A stretch of DNA of 64,000 nt from Oscillibacter valericigenes (GTDB lineage: Bacteria; Bacillota; Clostridia; Oscillospirales; Oscillospiraceae). Every line of letters starts with the position of its first letter. The first letter of the stretch is position 1. The stretch lies in the NCBI RefSeq assembly GCF_021531915.1, contig NZ_JAFBIV010000007.1, forward strand, positions 1-64,000, written 5' to 3'. The position numbers and the translations under genes were made by a program. The notes beneath the pieces are model-generated. The model was not told the DNA's origin. It saw only the letters and a program-made list of their open reading frames with translations, and searched no databases. Shown here one piece after another: positions 8,583-17,225 of this stretch.

Positions 8583-9443
8583 TCAGCCGCGGCTCATGTC
8601 CCGGTGGGACTCCGATACCTGATACCCCTGCCCACGGATGAACTCCGCCAAAGCGTGGGCCACCGCCACGGAGCGGTGGTGGCCGCCGGTGCAGCCCACG
8701 GCGATGACCAGCCCGGTCTTGCCCTCCTCCGCATACAGCGGCAGGGAGAAGGCCAACAGGTCCTCCAGCCGTTTCAGGTAGTCCGTGGTCTGACGGAAGC
8801 CCATGACGTAATCGGCCACCGGCTTGTCAAGGCCGGTCTGTGGCCGCAGCTCCTCGATGTAGAAGGGATTGGGCATGAAGCGCACGTCGAACACCAGGTC
8901 CGCGTCCAGGGGCAGGCCGTACTTGAAGCCAAAGGAGGTGACGCTGACCGCCATGCTCCCCTGCTCCGTCTCCGTGCCGAAATGGTGCAGCAACTGGGCC
9001 CGGAGCTGGGCCGTGCTGGTGCGGGAGGTATCCACGATGAAATCCGCCCGCTGGCGCACCGGCTCCATCAGCGCCCGCTCCTGCTCCACGGCCTCCTCCA
9101 AAGAGTCCGTCCGGTCCGCCAGGGGATGACGCCGCCGGGTCTCCTTGTACCGCTTGATGATGGTCTCCGGAGAGGCCTCCAGAAACAGCATGCGGCAGAC
9201 GCCGTCCATGGCCTTCAGCTTATCCAGCACGTCGAACAGCTCGTCGAAGGAGCTGGCGGTGCGCACATCGTAGACCAGGGCCACCCGGTCATACCGGCCG
9301 CTGCCGCCAGCGCAGAACTCCGCGAATTTCAAAATCATGGCCGCCGGCATGTTATCCACAATGTAAAAGCCCATGTCCTCCAGGAAGGACGCGGCCTTGC
9401 TCTTGCCGGCCCCGGAGAGGCCGGAAATGATCAGGATCTCCAT
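8583..9443 (-). CDS. rapZ: RNase adapter / nucleotide-binding protein RapZ
   Basis: A 286-residue P-loop protein beginning with Walker A GLSGAGKS at residues 8-15, and with the C-terminal RapZ signature GCTGGHHRSVAVAHAL. E. coli RapZ binds glucosamine-6-phosphate and guides RNase E to the sRNA GlmZ; the Firmicutes YvjC/RapZ homologue has the same fold, but its partner is unsettled. Its place between murB and yvcK in an operon headed by hprK fits a link between amino-sugar supply and cell-wall synthesis. Confidence 0.95.
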   Translation of the reverse strand: MEILIISGLSGAGKSKAASFLEDMGFYIVDNMPAAMILKFAEFCAGGSGRYDRVALVYDVRTASSFDELFDVLDKLKAMDGVCRMLFLEASPETIIKRYKETRRRHPLADRTDSLEEAVEQERALMEPVRQRADFIVDTSRTSTAQLRAQLLHHFGTETEQGSMAVSVTSFGFKYGLPLDADLVFDVRFMPNPFYIEELRPQTGLDKPVADYVMGFRQTTDYLKRLEDLLAFSLPLYAEEGKTGLVIAVGCTGGHHRSVAVAHALAEFIRGQGYQVSESHRDMSRG

Positions 9444-9459
9444 ATTGCTTCCCGCTTTC

Positions 9460-10380
9460 TCAGGCTTCGATGATCTTGACCTCCGGCTCCAGCCGGACGC
9501 CCTTTTCCGCCAGGACCCGGTCCTGCACCTGGCGGATCAGCTCCGTCACGTCGGCGCAGGTGGCGCCGCCCAGGTTGATGACGAAGCCCGCGTGCTTTTC
9601 GCTGACCTGGGCCCCGCCCACGGTCAGGCCCTTTAATCCACACTGGTCAATCAGGGTCCCGGCGAAATAGCCGGTGGGCCGCTTGAAGGTGCTGCCGGCG
9701 CTGGGGTATTCCAGGGGCTGGCTGGCCTTGCGGCGGGCCATGAGGGAGCGCATTTTCTCCCGGATCTCCGCCTCATTCCCCTCCGCCAGCCGCAGCACGG
9801 CGGACAGCACCACCCCGTCCGGGCAGTCCGTCAGCAAGCTGTGGCGGTAGCCGAAGTCCATCTCCTCACAGGAAAGGGTCTTGACCCCTTCCTCCGGGAA
9901 CAGCAGGGTGACGCTCCGGACCACCTGCTTCATCTCCCCGTCGTAGGCCCCGGCGTTCATGCACACGGCGCCCCCCAGGGTGCCGGGGATGCCGTGTGCG
10001 AATTCCAGGCCCGTCAGGCCTTGCTTACAGGCAAAATCCGCCAGCCGGGCCAGGGACACACCGGCCTCTGCTTTGATGGTGCAGGGCTCGGGGCCCAACT
10101 CCACCCGGGACATGGCGTAGGTGTTGACCACCAGCCGGTCCAGACCCCCGTCAGGTGCCAGCAGGTTGGTGCCGTTGCCGATGACCAAAGGCCGGGCGCC
10201 GCAGTCCTCCGCGAAGCCCAGCAGCAGCACCAGCTGCTCTCCCCGCTCCGGGAAGGCCATGCGCCGGGCGGGGCCGCCGATGCGGAAGGAGGTGTGGCGG
10301 CTCATGGGCTCGTCACGCTCCACCCGCAGGTCCGGGAGATAATCGGCGATCTGTTTGTCAAGCTGTGTATACCAGTCCAT
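9460..10380 (-). CDS. murB: UDP-N-acetylenolpyruvoylglucosamine reductase MurB
   Basis: FAD- and NADPH-dependent reductase making UDP-N-acetylmuramate in the cytoplasm, the second committed step of peptidoglycan synthesis. The 306-residue protein shows the FAD-binding motifs IGNGTNLL and HGIPGTLGGAVCMNAGAY, the tyrosine-containing YRHSLL, the catalytic serine region PSAGSTFKRP and a C-terminal LEPEVKII carrying the conserved Glu. The start at 10380 has AAGGAGG upstream; the frame continues upstream inside the ROK gene but is not coding there. It is 16 bp from each neighbour in the operon. Confidence 0.97.
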   Translation of the reverse strand: MDWYTQLDKQIADYLPDLRVERDEPMSRHTSFRIGGPARRMAFPERGEQLVLLLGFAEDCGARPLVIGNGTNLLAPDGGLDRLVVNTYAMSRVELGPEPCTIKAEAGVSLARLADFACKQGLTGLEFAHGIPGTLGGAVCMNAGAYDGEMKQVVRSVTLLFPEEGVKTLSCEEMDFGYRHSLLTDCPDGVVLSAVLRLAEGNEAEIREKMRSLMARRKASQPLEYPSAGSTFKRPTGYFAGTLIDQCGLKGLTVGGAQVSEKHAGFVINLGGATCADVTELIRQVQDRVLAEKGVRLEPEVKIIEA

Positions 10381-10396
10381 AAAAGGACCTCCTTGC

Positions 10397-11335
10397 TCAT
10401 ATAGCGCGGCCCAGCATGGCCGCGCCGATGATGCCGGCGTCGTTGCCCAGCTCCGCCCGGATGATGCGGGGAACCTGGTCCACATGGCGGGCATAGCACT
10501 CCCGTGCCACGATTTCCCGCACCGGCTCCAGCAGCAGATGCTCCGGCGCGGCAGCCACACCGCCGCCCAGGGCCACGGCCTCCGGGTGCAGAATGTTCAC
10601 CAAATTGGTCAGGCCCGCCGCCAGATACTCCGCGTAGGCGCGGCAGACGGCCAGGGCTGTCTCGTCTCCCTGCTCCGCCGCCTGGAAGGCCGTCCGGCCC
10701 TCCACGCCGCCATTGGCGGCGGCAATGGCATGCAGGGCGCTTTCGGGATGCCGCTCCATGGCCTCCTTCGTCTCCCGGATCAGGCCGGTGGCGGAGGCAT
10801 AGGCCTCCCAGCAGCCCCGGCGGCCGCAGTTGCAGGGGACGCCGTCCTGTTTGATGACGATGTGGCCCACCTCGCCGCCGGCGCCGCAGCCGCTGTACAG
10901 CTTGCCGTTCAGGATCATGCCGCCGCCCACGCCGGTGCCCAGGGTAATGACCACAAAGTGCTTCGTACCCCGGCCCGCGCCGCAGCTCCACTCGCCCACA
11001 GCGGCGCAGTCCGCGTCGTTGCCCAGCAGCACCGGCAGATCCAGATGCTTCCGGAACAGGGCCTCCAGGGGCACGTTCTTCATGGGGATGTTGGCGGTGT
11101 ACAGAATGTCCCCGCCCTTCACGGCGCCGGGGATGCCCATGCCCACGTATGCCACGTCCTTCGCTTCCACACCGCCCCGCTCCATGACGGCGGCGGCCAG
11201 CTGGGACAAAGTCTCCGCGAAGGGCTCCGGTCCCCGGAAGTCCAGGGGCGTCCGCTCCACGTCCACGATGGTCCCTTCTTCATTTACAAGGCCGGCCTTC
11301 AGGTTGGTGCCGCCCACGTCGATACCGATATACAT
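10397..11335 (-). CDS. glcK: ROK family glucokinase
   Basis: A 312-residue sugar kinase of the ROK type. It has the ATP-phosphate loop IDVGGTNLKAGLV at the N-terminus, the substrate loop GNDADCAAVGEWSCGAG and the ROK zinc-binding motif CNCGRRGCWEAYAS. The most likely reaction is ATP-dependent phosphorylation of glucose; ROK members also act on fructose or N-acetyl sugars, so the substrate is inferred. It is the second gene after hprK (33 bp gap), linking sugar phosphorylation with the HPr control kinase. Confidence 0.9.
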   Translation of the reverse strand: MYIGIDVGGTNLKAGLVNEEGTIVDVERTPLDFRGPEPFAETLSQLAAAVMERGGVEAKDVAYVGMGIPGAVKGGDILYTANIPMKNVPLEALFRKHLDLPVLLGNDADCAAVGEWSCGAGRGTKHFVVITLGTGVGGGMILNGKLYSGCGAGGEVGHIVIKQDGVPCNCGRRGCWEAYASATGLIRETKEAMERHPESALHAIAAANGGVEGRTAFQAAEQGDETALAVCRAYAEYLAAGLTNLVNILHPEAVALGGGVAAAPEHLLLEPVREIVARECYARHVDQVPRIIRAELGNDAGIIGAAMLGRAI

Positions 11336-11368
11336 GTTGTTCCCTCCCTGTGTTCTCTCTATCCCCGC

Positions 11369-12310
11369 TTATCCGTTTTTGCCGCTGCCCATGTCGGCCC
11401 GCAGGTCCACCCGCCGGGCCAGCTCCTGGGCGGCATTGTAGCCGAATTTCCTGTGCCGGTTGTTCATGGCCGCCACCTCCACGATGCTGGCCAGGTTCCG
11501 GCCGGGCCGCACGGGGATGGTGACAATGGGCACCTGAACGTCCAGAATGTCGGTGAAGTGGTCCTCGATGCCCAGGCGGTCATAGAATTTGGTCTGGTCC
11601 CAGGGCTCGAAATGGACCACCAGGTCCAGCTGGGACTCCACCTTGATGGCCCGCATACCGAACAGCTGCCGCACGTCGATGACGCCGATGCCCCGCAGCT
11701 CGATATAGTGGCGGATGACCTCCGGTGCCGTGCCGATCAACTGGTTGGAGATGCGCCGCAGCTCCACGGCGTCGTCCGCCACCAGGCGGTGACCGCGCAT
11801 GATCAGCTCAATGGCGGCCTCGCTCTTGCCCACACCGGAGTCGCCGGTGATCATGACGCCCTCGCCGTAGATATCCAGCAGGACGCCGTGGCGGGTGACG
11901 CAGGGGGCCAGGGCCCGGTTGAGATACTCAATGGTGTGGCTGGTGAAATCCACCGTGGTCTCCTTGCTGCGCAGCAGGGTCTTTTCGTGTTCCCTGGCGC
12001 TCTCCAGGCACTCTGGGAAGCACTCCAGCTCCCGGCTGATAACCAGGGCCGGAATGTCATAGAGAAACAGGTCATCGAAGCACTTGCGGCGGCTCTCCGC
12101 GGGAAGGCCCTTCAGATACATATACTCCGCCTTGCCGATCACCTGGATGCGGCGGGGGTCAAAATAATCATAAAAATCATGGAACTGCAGGCCGGGACGG
12201 TTCACATCCGTGATGGTCAGCAGGGCCGACTCAAAATCGCTGCCCCGGTTCAGGACCTCCAGGCCGGATTCCTTGATAAACTGGGTGATCTTCACTCCGT
12301 TTTCATGCAT
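11369..12310 (-). CDS. hprK: HPr kinase/phosphorylase
   Basis: Bifunctional enzyme that phosphorylates and dephosphorylates HPr (and Crh) on Ser46, the sensor step of carbon catabolite repression in Firmicutes. The 313-residue protein has Walker A GDSGVGKSE at 156-164 and the family signature LRGIGVIDVRQLFG. The start at 12310 follows GAGGAAG; the open frame upstream to 12409 is not needed. It is the first gene of the operon and has a strong promoter about 110 bp upstream. Confidence 0.96.
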   Translation of the reverse strand: MHENGVKITQFIKESGLEVLNRGSDFESALLTITDVNRPGLQFHDFYDYFDPRRIQVIGKAEYMYLKGLPAESRRKCFDDLFLYDIPALVISRELECFPECLESAREHEKTLLRSKETTVDFTSHTIEYLNRALAPCVTRHGVLLDIYGEGVMITGDSGVGKSEAAIELIMRGHRLVADDAVELRRISNQLIGTAPEVIRHYIELRGIGVIDVRQLFGMRAIKVESQLDLVVHFEPWDQTKFYDRLGIEDHFTDILDVQVPIVTIPVRPGRNLASIVEVAAMNNRHRKFGYNAAQELARRVDLRADMGSGKNG

Positions 12311-12417
12311 ACTGTCTTCCTCGTCTTTCCGCCCGTGACCGGAACCGGGCCATTCCTGCCAGCCGTGCGAACACCCGGCTGAGCGGTCAAAAAATTTGCA
12401 GGCGCACATCTGGTTTT

Positions 12418-12446
12418 ATTATATATGAATTTCTCTGTTTCCGCAA
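12418..12446 (-). promoter_or_regulatory. Promoter of the hprK-to-dnaE operon
   Basis: On the minus strand TTGCGG and a perfect TATAAT are separated by 17 bp. No other convincing promoter was seen in the 9.7 kb downstream, where gaps are 9 to 50 bp, so hprK to dnaE is probably one transcript. Confidence 0.75.
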
Positions 12447-12523
12447 CACCTTCTCCCCTCTCCGGCCCGGAAAAATAGGAGCGGCGGCCCGCAAAAAAAC
12501 TTTAATTTTTTTGAAAATTTTGC

Positions 12524-12552
12524 TTGCATTTGCGAAATAATTCTGTTATTAT
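12524..12552 (+). promoter_or_regulatory. Promoter of rpmB
   Basis: TTGCAT and TATTAT are separated by 17 bp in an AT-rich stretch. The 300-bp region 12311-12610 therefore holds two back-to-back promoters (hprK and rpmB) and nothing else I can recognise. Confidence 0.75.
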
Positions 12553-12610
12553 ATCAAACGTGCCTATGAAAGTCGGCATGGAAGTACGCAACAGCAAGGA
12601 GGTGCAACGG

Positions 12611-12799
12611 ATGGCAAAGTGCGAGTTCTGCGACAAGGGCGTTACCTTCGGCATTCAGGTTTCCCACTCTCACCGGCGTTCCAATCGTCCCTGGAAGCCC
12701 AATGTGAAGCGTGTGAAGGCGATCGTCAACGGTTCCCCCCGCCATGTGTATGTTTGTACCCGGTGTATGCGTTCCGGTAAGGTCACCAGAGCGATCTAA
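12611..12799 (+). CDS. rpmB: 50S ribosomal protein L28
   Basis: A 62-residue ribosomal protein starting MAKCEFCDKG and containing SHSHRRSNRPWKPN and a second cysteine pair in CTRCMRSGKV. The two CxxC pairs mark the zinc-binding (C+) form of L28. A strong AAGGAGG precedes the ATG at 12611; the open frame continues upstream past the ribosome-binding site and is not coding there. It is a single-gene unit with its own promoter and terminator. Confidence 0.97.
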   Translation: MAKCEFCDKGVTFGIQVSHSHRRSNRPWKPNVKRVKAIVNGSPRHVYVCTRCMRSGKVTRAI

Positions 12800-12815
12800 C
12801 AGTTGGACAAACAAA

Positions 12816-12846
12816 GATCCCGGACTTCGGTCCGGGATTTCTTTTT
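12816..12846 (+). terminator. Terminator of rpmB
   Basis: Stem ATCCCGGAC with loop TTCG followed by a T-rich run (TTTCTTTTTT). Confidence 0.9.
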
Positions 12847-12862
12847 TGCAATGCCGAGTATC

Positions 12863-12897
12863 AAAAACGCCCCGGAAGCGGCTGCTTCCGGGGCGTT
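12863..12897 (-). terminator. Terminator of the der-plsY-gpsA operon
   Basis: A 14-bp GC-rich stem (AACGCCCCGGAAGC) followed on the minus strand by TTTTTGA, just after the last gene of the operon (stop at 12908). Confidence 0.88.
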
Positions 12898-12907
12898 GCT
12901 TATACAG

Positions 12908-13777
12908 TCAGGGGCCGTTTTCCGCCAGGGACTCCAGGAAGTGGACCGCGCCGCTGTTGGCGGGCTCCACCTCCGTCCGCAGAACGCTGCCCGGCAGGTG
13001 GAATTCCGCTGCCAGGGTCCCGGCGTAGTCATCGCTCCGGGTCAGGGTCACGCCTTTCAGGGACGTCCAGGGGATGGCGGTGAACTCCGTGCTGTACTTC
13101 TGCTCCCCCTTCTTCTCCGGCTTGCCGCTGCGCAGCAGCAGAAGCTCCCGGTCATTGTGGAGGTACAGCGTCCCGGCAAACTCCTCCGGCTTGGTCCAGG
13201 GGAACCGCCGTCCCGCCCGGAAATCGCTCCAGCAGGGCTGGTAGGCGTCCAGTTCAAAGGCCACGCCCCGGGTCCGCAGGTCCCGCAGCTGGTTGAACAG
13301 CCAGATATCCACTTTCTCCTCCGTCAAAGCCGGGTCCGGGACCAGCCCCTCCGGGCAGGTGCTCTCCGCAGGCCAGGACTGGCGTACCAGTTCCAGCAGC
13401 TTCCAGACGGTGTCGCTGGAGACCGTGTTATAGGGCAGCGTCACCGCCCCCTCCCGGCCATACAGGGTGCAGACGCCCTTCAGCAGCCGTTGGTACAGCC
13501 GTACACCGCCGGTCTCCCCAAAGGAGATGCCGGTACTGTCCACCGCCTTCTCCCGACGGCTCCAGATGCGGATGCCGCTCTCGTCCGCGCCCACCACATA
13601 GTCATACAGGTCCATGTCCGGCGTGGCTTTCCGCCGCTCGATATCCCGGGGCAACTTGAACAGCATCCGGTATGTCTCCGGATGCTCCACATAGGGCACA
13701 AACAGAGGCGGCAGAGGATGGTCCTCGTCGATCTCATAGATCCAGGGACCAAAGGCATCATATTCGGAAACCCGCAC
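12908..13777 (-). CDS. Conserved-looking protein of unknown function
   Basis: I do not recognise this 289-residue protein. It is soluble (no signal peptide or membrane segment) and rich in Trp, Tyr and Asp; visible stretches are YDAFGPWIYEIDEDHPLPPLF at the N-terminus and IPWTSLKGVTLTRSDDYAG near the end, suggesting a PH-like or beta-rich C-terminal part. The start is a GTG at 13777 with AGAAGGG upstream. It is 16 bp after gpsA and ends at a strong terminator, so it is the last gene of the der operon. No function is proposed. Confidence 0.75.
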   Translation of the reverse strand: MRVSEYDAFGPWIYEIDEDHPLPPLFVPYVEHPETYRMLFKLPRDIERRKATPDMDLYDYVVGADESGIRIWSRREKAVDSTGISFGETGGVRLYQRLLKGVCTLYGREGAVTLPYNTVSSDTVWKLLELVRQSWPAESTCPEGLVPDPALTEEKVDIWLFNQLRDLRTRGVAFELDAYQPCWSDFRAGRRFPWTKPEEFAGTLYLHNDRELLLLRSGKPEKKGEQKYSTEFTAIPWTSLKGVTLTRSDDYAGTLAAEFHLPGSVLRTEVEPANSGAVHFLESLAENGP

Positions 13778-13793
13778 AATTAACCCTTCTTTC

Positions 13794-14798
13794 TCACATC
13801 CAGGTGGTTTCCAGCAGTTCGTCCTTCTTGGCGCGGGTCATCAGCTCCGTCACCACGTCCCGGACCTGCTTGCCATGGTACAGCACCTCGTAGGCACAGC
13901 GGCAGATGGGCATTTCCACACCCTCCCGCTCCGCCAGCTGGTGGATGCTCTCGGCGGCATAGTAGCCCTCCACCACGGCACCGACCTCCTCCATGGCCTT
14001 CCGGACGGTCTTGCCCTGGCCGATGAGGATGCCCGCCCGGTTGTTGCGGGAGTGCAGGGATGTGCAGGTGACGATCAGATCGCCCATACCGGCCAGACCG
14101 CCGAAGGTGCGGCGGGTGCCGCCCAGCTGCTCGCCCAGGCGGGTCAGTTCCGCCATGGCCCGGGTCATCAGCAGGGCCTTGGTGTTATCCTGGAAGCCCA
14201 GGCCGGTGCAGATGCCGCAGCTGAGAGCCACCACGTTTTTCAGCGCCGCCGCCAGCTCCACGCCGATGATGTCATAGCTGGTGTAGACGCGGAAGTAGTC
14301 ATTCATAAAGGCATCCTGGACGAACCGGGCCGCCGCCCGGTCCGGACAGGCGGACACGCAGCCGGTGGGCATCCGGATGCCCACTTCCTCCGCGTGAGAA
14401 GGGCCGGAAAGGGCAACCACTTTACAGATATTTCCCGTCACTTCCTGCAATACCTGGCTCATGCGCAGGTTGGTGTCCCGCTCGATGCCCTTGGAGACCG
14501 TCACCAGGATGGTCTCCGGCCGCAGCCAAGGCGCCATCTTTTTACCGGTCTCCCGGACGGCGAAGGAGGGGCTTGCACAGACTACCATGTCCGCCCCCTC
14601 CAGGCAGGAGAGGTCGCCGGTAATATGCAGGCTGTCCGGCAGACCCACGCCCTTCAAAAGAGGATTCCGCCGGGTCTCCGCCATCTCCGCCGCCTTGGCG
14701 GGGTTATGGGACCACAGCCAGGTCTCATGACCGTTGTCGCAGAGGACCAGGCTTAGGGCCGTGCCCCAGCCGCCGCTGCCAAGCACAACTGCTTTCAT
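13794..14798 (-). CDS. gpsA: Glycerol-3-phosphate dehydrogenase [NAD(P)+]
   Basis: Reduces dihydroxyacetone phosphate to sn-glycerol 3-phosphate, the backbone for phospholipids. The 334-residue protein has the N-terminal Rossmann motif VLGSGGWGTALS, the KGIE motif in VTVSKGIERDTN, and the conserved substrate-side segment AAALKNVVALSCGICTG including the catalytic Lys. The gene follows plsY by 15 bp, so the product of GpsA and the enzyme that first acylates it are made together. Confidence 0.97.
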   Translation of the reverse strand: MKAVVLGSGGWGTALSLVLCDNGHETWLWSHNPAKAAEMAETRRNPLLKGVGLPDSLHITGDLSCLEGADMVVCASPSFAVRETGKKMAPWLRPETILVTVSKGIERDTNLRMSQVLQEVTGNICKVVALSGPSHAEEVGIRMPTGCVSACPDRAAARFVQDAFMNDYFRVYTSYDIIGVELAAALKNVVALSCGICTGLGFQDNTKALLMTRAMAELTRLGEQLGGTRRTFGGLAGMGDLIVTCTSLHSRNNRAGILIGQGKTVRKAMEEVGAVVEGYYAAESIHQLAEREGVEMPICRCAYEVLYHGKQVRDVVTELMTRAKKDELLETTWM

Positions 14799-14813
14799 AG
14801 GGTCTCCTCCCTT

Positions 14814-15515
14814 TTATGATTTGCGGTGGAAGCTGAACTTGTTCTCCGTGCCGCTCAGAAGCCGCTTAATATTGGCCCGGTGCTGCCACACCACCAGTCC
14901 GCCGCAGGCGAAGCCCAGGGCCACGATGACTGGATCGGGATAGCAGTACCAGGTGACAAAGGGAAAGCTGGCTCCGGCCCACAGGGAGCCCAGGGATACG
15001 TACCGGGTCAGGACGGTCAAAATCAGGAACCCGCCCCAGACCACCAGGGCGATGCGCCAGTCGATCATAATGGCAATGGTGCCGCCGGAGAGGATGCCCT
15101 TGCCGCCCTTGAAGTGGAACATGCAGGGGAACATGTGGCCCAGCAGGCAGAACAGGCCCGCCCAGTATTTGCCGAAAAGGCTCCACATTCCGCTGATATA
15201 AAGGTTGGCCGCATAGCCCCATCGCCCACAGAAATAACCCAGATACCAACTGCCGAATCGCACGGCCACTACTGCCTTCAGTACGTCCGTCAGAATGACT
15301 ACGGCAGTCAAAGGGCCTCCAAATGTCCGGTAGAAGTTGGTCAGTCCTGCATTGCCGCTGCCATGGTTCCTCACATCATCCCGCAAAATATACTTGGAGA
15401 CAATGACCGCTCCATTAAAGCAGCCACAGAAATAAGCCACCACCGCCAGCACAAGAAGACTCTCCCAGCCCGCCCCTGTGACAGCATAGGGATCCAGATA
15501 GAAAGAATTCAGCAC
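14814..15515 (-). CDS. plsY: Acyl-phosphate:glycerol-3-phosphate acyltransferase PlsY
   Basis: Integral membrane enzyme that transfers an acyl group from acyl-phosphate to glycerol 3-phosphate. The 233-residue protein has several hydrophobic segments and the PlsY motifs HGSGNAGLTNFYRTFG (glycerol-phosphate site) and FKGGKGILSG. It appears a little longer than typical PlsY (about 190-215 residues), with extra residues in the first periplasmic part. The start is a GTG at 15515 with GGAGG inside the end of der, 3 bp upstream, so translation is probably coupled. Confidence 0.95.
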   Translation of the reverse strand: MLNSFYLDPYAVTGAGWESLLVLAVVAYFCGCFNGAVIVSKYILRDDVRNHGSGNAGLTNFYRTFGGPLTAVVILTDVLKAVVAVRFGSWYLGYFCGRWGYAANLYISGMWSLFGKYWAGLFCLLGHMFPCMFHFKGGKGILSGGTIAIMIDWRIALVVWGGFLILTVLTRYVSLGSLWAGASFPFVTWYCYPDPVIVALGFACGGLVVWQHRANIKRLLSGTENKFSFHRKS

Positions 15516-15518
15516 CTC

Positions 15519-16844
15519 TCACTCCTCCTTATCGCCCTTCTGGCGGATAGAGAGGACGATAGGCGTGCCCTCCAGGCCGAAGGTATTGCGGATGCAGTTC
15601 TCGATATACCGCTGATAGGAGAAGTGGAACAGCCGGGCATCGTTGCAGAAGATCACGAAATGGGGCGGGCGGATGCCCACCTGGGTCATATAGTAGATCT
15701 TCAGACGGCGGCCCTTGTCCGTGGGAGGCTGCACCCGGGTCTGCGCGTCCGCCAGCACGTTGTTCAGCATGCCGGTGGTGATGCGGACACTGGCCTGGTT
15801 GGACACGTAGTCGATCAGCTCGAACAGCTTGTCCACCCGCTGGCCGGTCTTGGCGGAGATGAAGAGGATGGGGGCATAGGGCATGTAGGCCAGGCCCTGA
15901 CGGACCTCCTCCCGCATGCGGTCCATGGTCTTGCCGTCCTTTTCGATCAGGTCCCACTTGTTCACCACGATGATGCAGGCCTTTCCCGCCTCATGGGCCA
16001 GACCAGCCACCTTGGTATCCTGCTCGGTGACACCCTCGGTGGCGTCGATCATGATGAGGCACACGTCGCTGCGCTCAATGGCCATGGTGGCCCGCAGGAC
16101 GCTGTACTTCTCGATGTCCTCCTCCACCTTGGACTTCTTGCGGATACCGGCGGTGTCGATGAACACGAAGCTGCCCTTGTCGTTGGTAAAGCGGGAGTCG
16201 ATGGCATCCCGGGTGGTGCCCGCCACATTGGAGACGATCACCCGCTCCTCCCCCAGGATCTTGTTCACCAGGGAGGATTTACCGGCGTTGGGCTTGCCGA
16301 TGACCGCCACCTTGATGGCGTCATCCTCCTCTTCCTCCTCGTCCTCCGGGGGGAAATACTGGACACAGGCGTCCAGCAGGTCGCCGGTGCCGTGGCCGTG
16401 GACGGCGGAGACGGCGATGGGGTCGCCCAGGCCCAGGTTATAGAACTCGTAGAAGTCCGGGTTCACAGTGCCGGTTGAGTCCATCTTGTTGACGGCCAGC
16501 ACGATGGGCTTGCCGCTGCGCAGCAGCATGTTGGCCACCTCCTGGTCGGAGGCGGTGAGGCCTGTGCGGATATCCGTCAGGAACACGATGACGTTGGCGT
16601 TGTCGATGGCGATCTGGGCCTGGTCCCGCATGAACTCCAGGATCATATTGTCGGTGCGGGGCTCGATGCCGCCGGTGTCGATCAGGGTAAACTTCCGGCC
16701 GTTCCACTCTGTCTCTCCGTAAATGCGGTCCCGGGTGACGCCGGGGGTATCCTCCACGATGGAAAGCCGTCTGCCGATCAGCTTGTTGAACAGCATGGAC
16801 TTGCCCACATTGGGCCGTCCAACGATGGCAACGATGGGTTTCAT
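15519..16844 (-). CDS. der: Ribosome biogenesis GTPase Der (EngA)
   Basis: A 441-residue GTPase with two tandem G domains and a C-terminal KH-like domain, needed for maturation of the 50S subunit. G1 of the first domain is GRPNVGKSML near residue 8 and G3 is DTGG; the second domain has GKPNAGKSSL and a DTAG-type G3 followed by NKWDLIEKD. An acidic linker (DEEEEEEDD) joins the two domains. It heads the der-plsY-gpsA operon. Confidence 0.97.
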   Translation of the reverse strand: MKPIVAIVGRPNVGKSMLFNKLIGRRLSIVEDTPGVTRDRIYGETEWNGRKFTLIDTGGIEPRTDNMILEFMRDQAQIAIDNANVIVFLTDIRTGLTASDQEVANMLLRSGKPIVLAVNKMDSTGTVNPDFYEFYNLGLGDPIAVSAVHGHGTGDLLDACVQYFPPEDEEEEEDDAIKVAVIGKPNAGKSSLVNKILGEERVIVSNVAGTTRDAIDSRFTNDKGSFVFIDTAGIRKKSKVEEDIEKYSVLRATMAIERSDVCLIMIDATEGVTEQDTKVAGLAHEAGKACIIVVNKWDLIEKDGKTMDRMREEVRQGLAYMPYAPILFISAKTGQRVDKLFELIDYVSNQASVRITTGMLNNVLADAQTRVQPPTDKGRRLKIYYMTQVGIRPPHFVIFCNDARLFHFSYQRYIENCIRNTFGLEGTPIVLSIRQKGDKEE

Positions 16845-16888
16845 CGGCTCTCACTTCCTTTCTGTTGTTTCATAAAAGTCCAGTGTAT

Positions 16889-16917
16889 ATTATACCCGCC
16901 AATGGGCGGGATAGCAA
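16889..16917 (-). promoter_or_regulatory. Promoter of der operon with palindrome in the spacer
   Basis: On the minus strand TTGCTA and TATAAT are 17 bp apart. The spacer is almost filled by the inverted repeat CCCGCC-CATT-GGCGGG, which touches the -10 box and could be an operator. Confidence 0.7.
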
Positions 16918-16954
16918 GACAAAAAGCAAGGAGGGAAGAATCCTCTTCCCTCCT
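16918..16954 (-). terminator. Terminator of rpmF
   Basis: An 11-bp stem AGGAGGGAAGA with a 4-nt loop, followed on the minus strand by TGCTTTTTG. It ends right at the -35 box of the der promoter. Confidence 0.85.
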
Positions 16955-16973
16955 AAAGCAAGCATGCAAATCC

Positions 16974-17168
16974 TTATTTCGCGACGACGGACTTGACAAC
17001 CTTGACCTCGCGGCCGTTGTAGTTACCGCACTCCTGGCACATTCTGTGAGGCAGGTGCAGCGCACCGCATTTCGGGCATGCAACGAGACCGGGAGCCGCC
17101 AGCTTCCAAACGGAGCTACGGCGCTTGTCGCGTCTTGCTTTGGATACTTTTCCCTTAGGTACTGCCAT
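16974..17168 (-). CDS. rpmF: 50S ribosomal protein L32
   Basis: A 64-residue protein beginning MAVPKGKVSKARRDKRRS with the zinc-binding cysteines CPKC and CQEC, the C+ form of L32. The ATG at 17168 has a strong AAGGAGG upstream. It follows the DUF177 gene by 57 bp, the almost universal yceD-rpmF pairing. Confidence 0.97.
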   Translation of the reverse strand: MAVPKGKVSKARRDKRRSSVWKLAAPGLVACPKCGALHLPHRMCQECGNYNGREVKVVKSVVAK

Positions 17169-17225
17169 TGTGACACCTCCTTGATCTTTCAAAGGCGCGG
17201 GAGTGTGGCCCGTCCTTATTGTACT

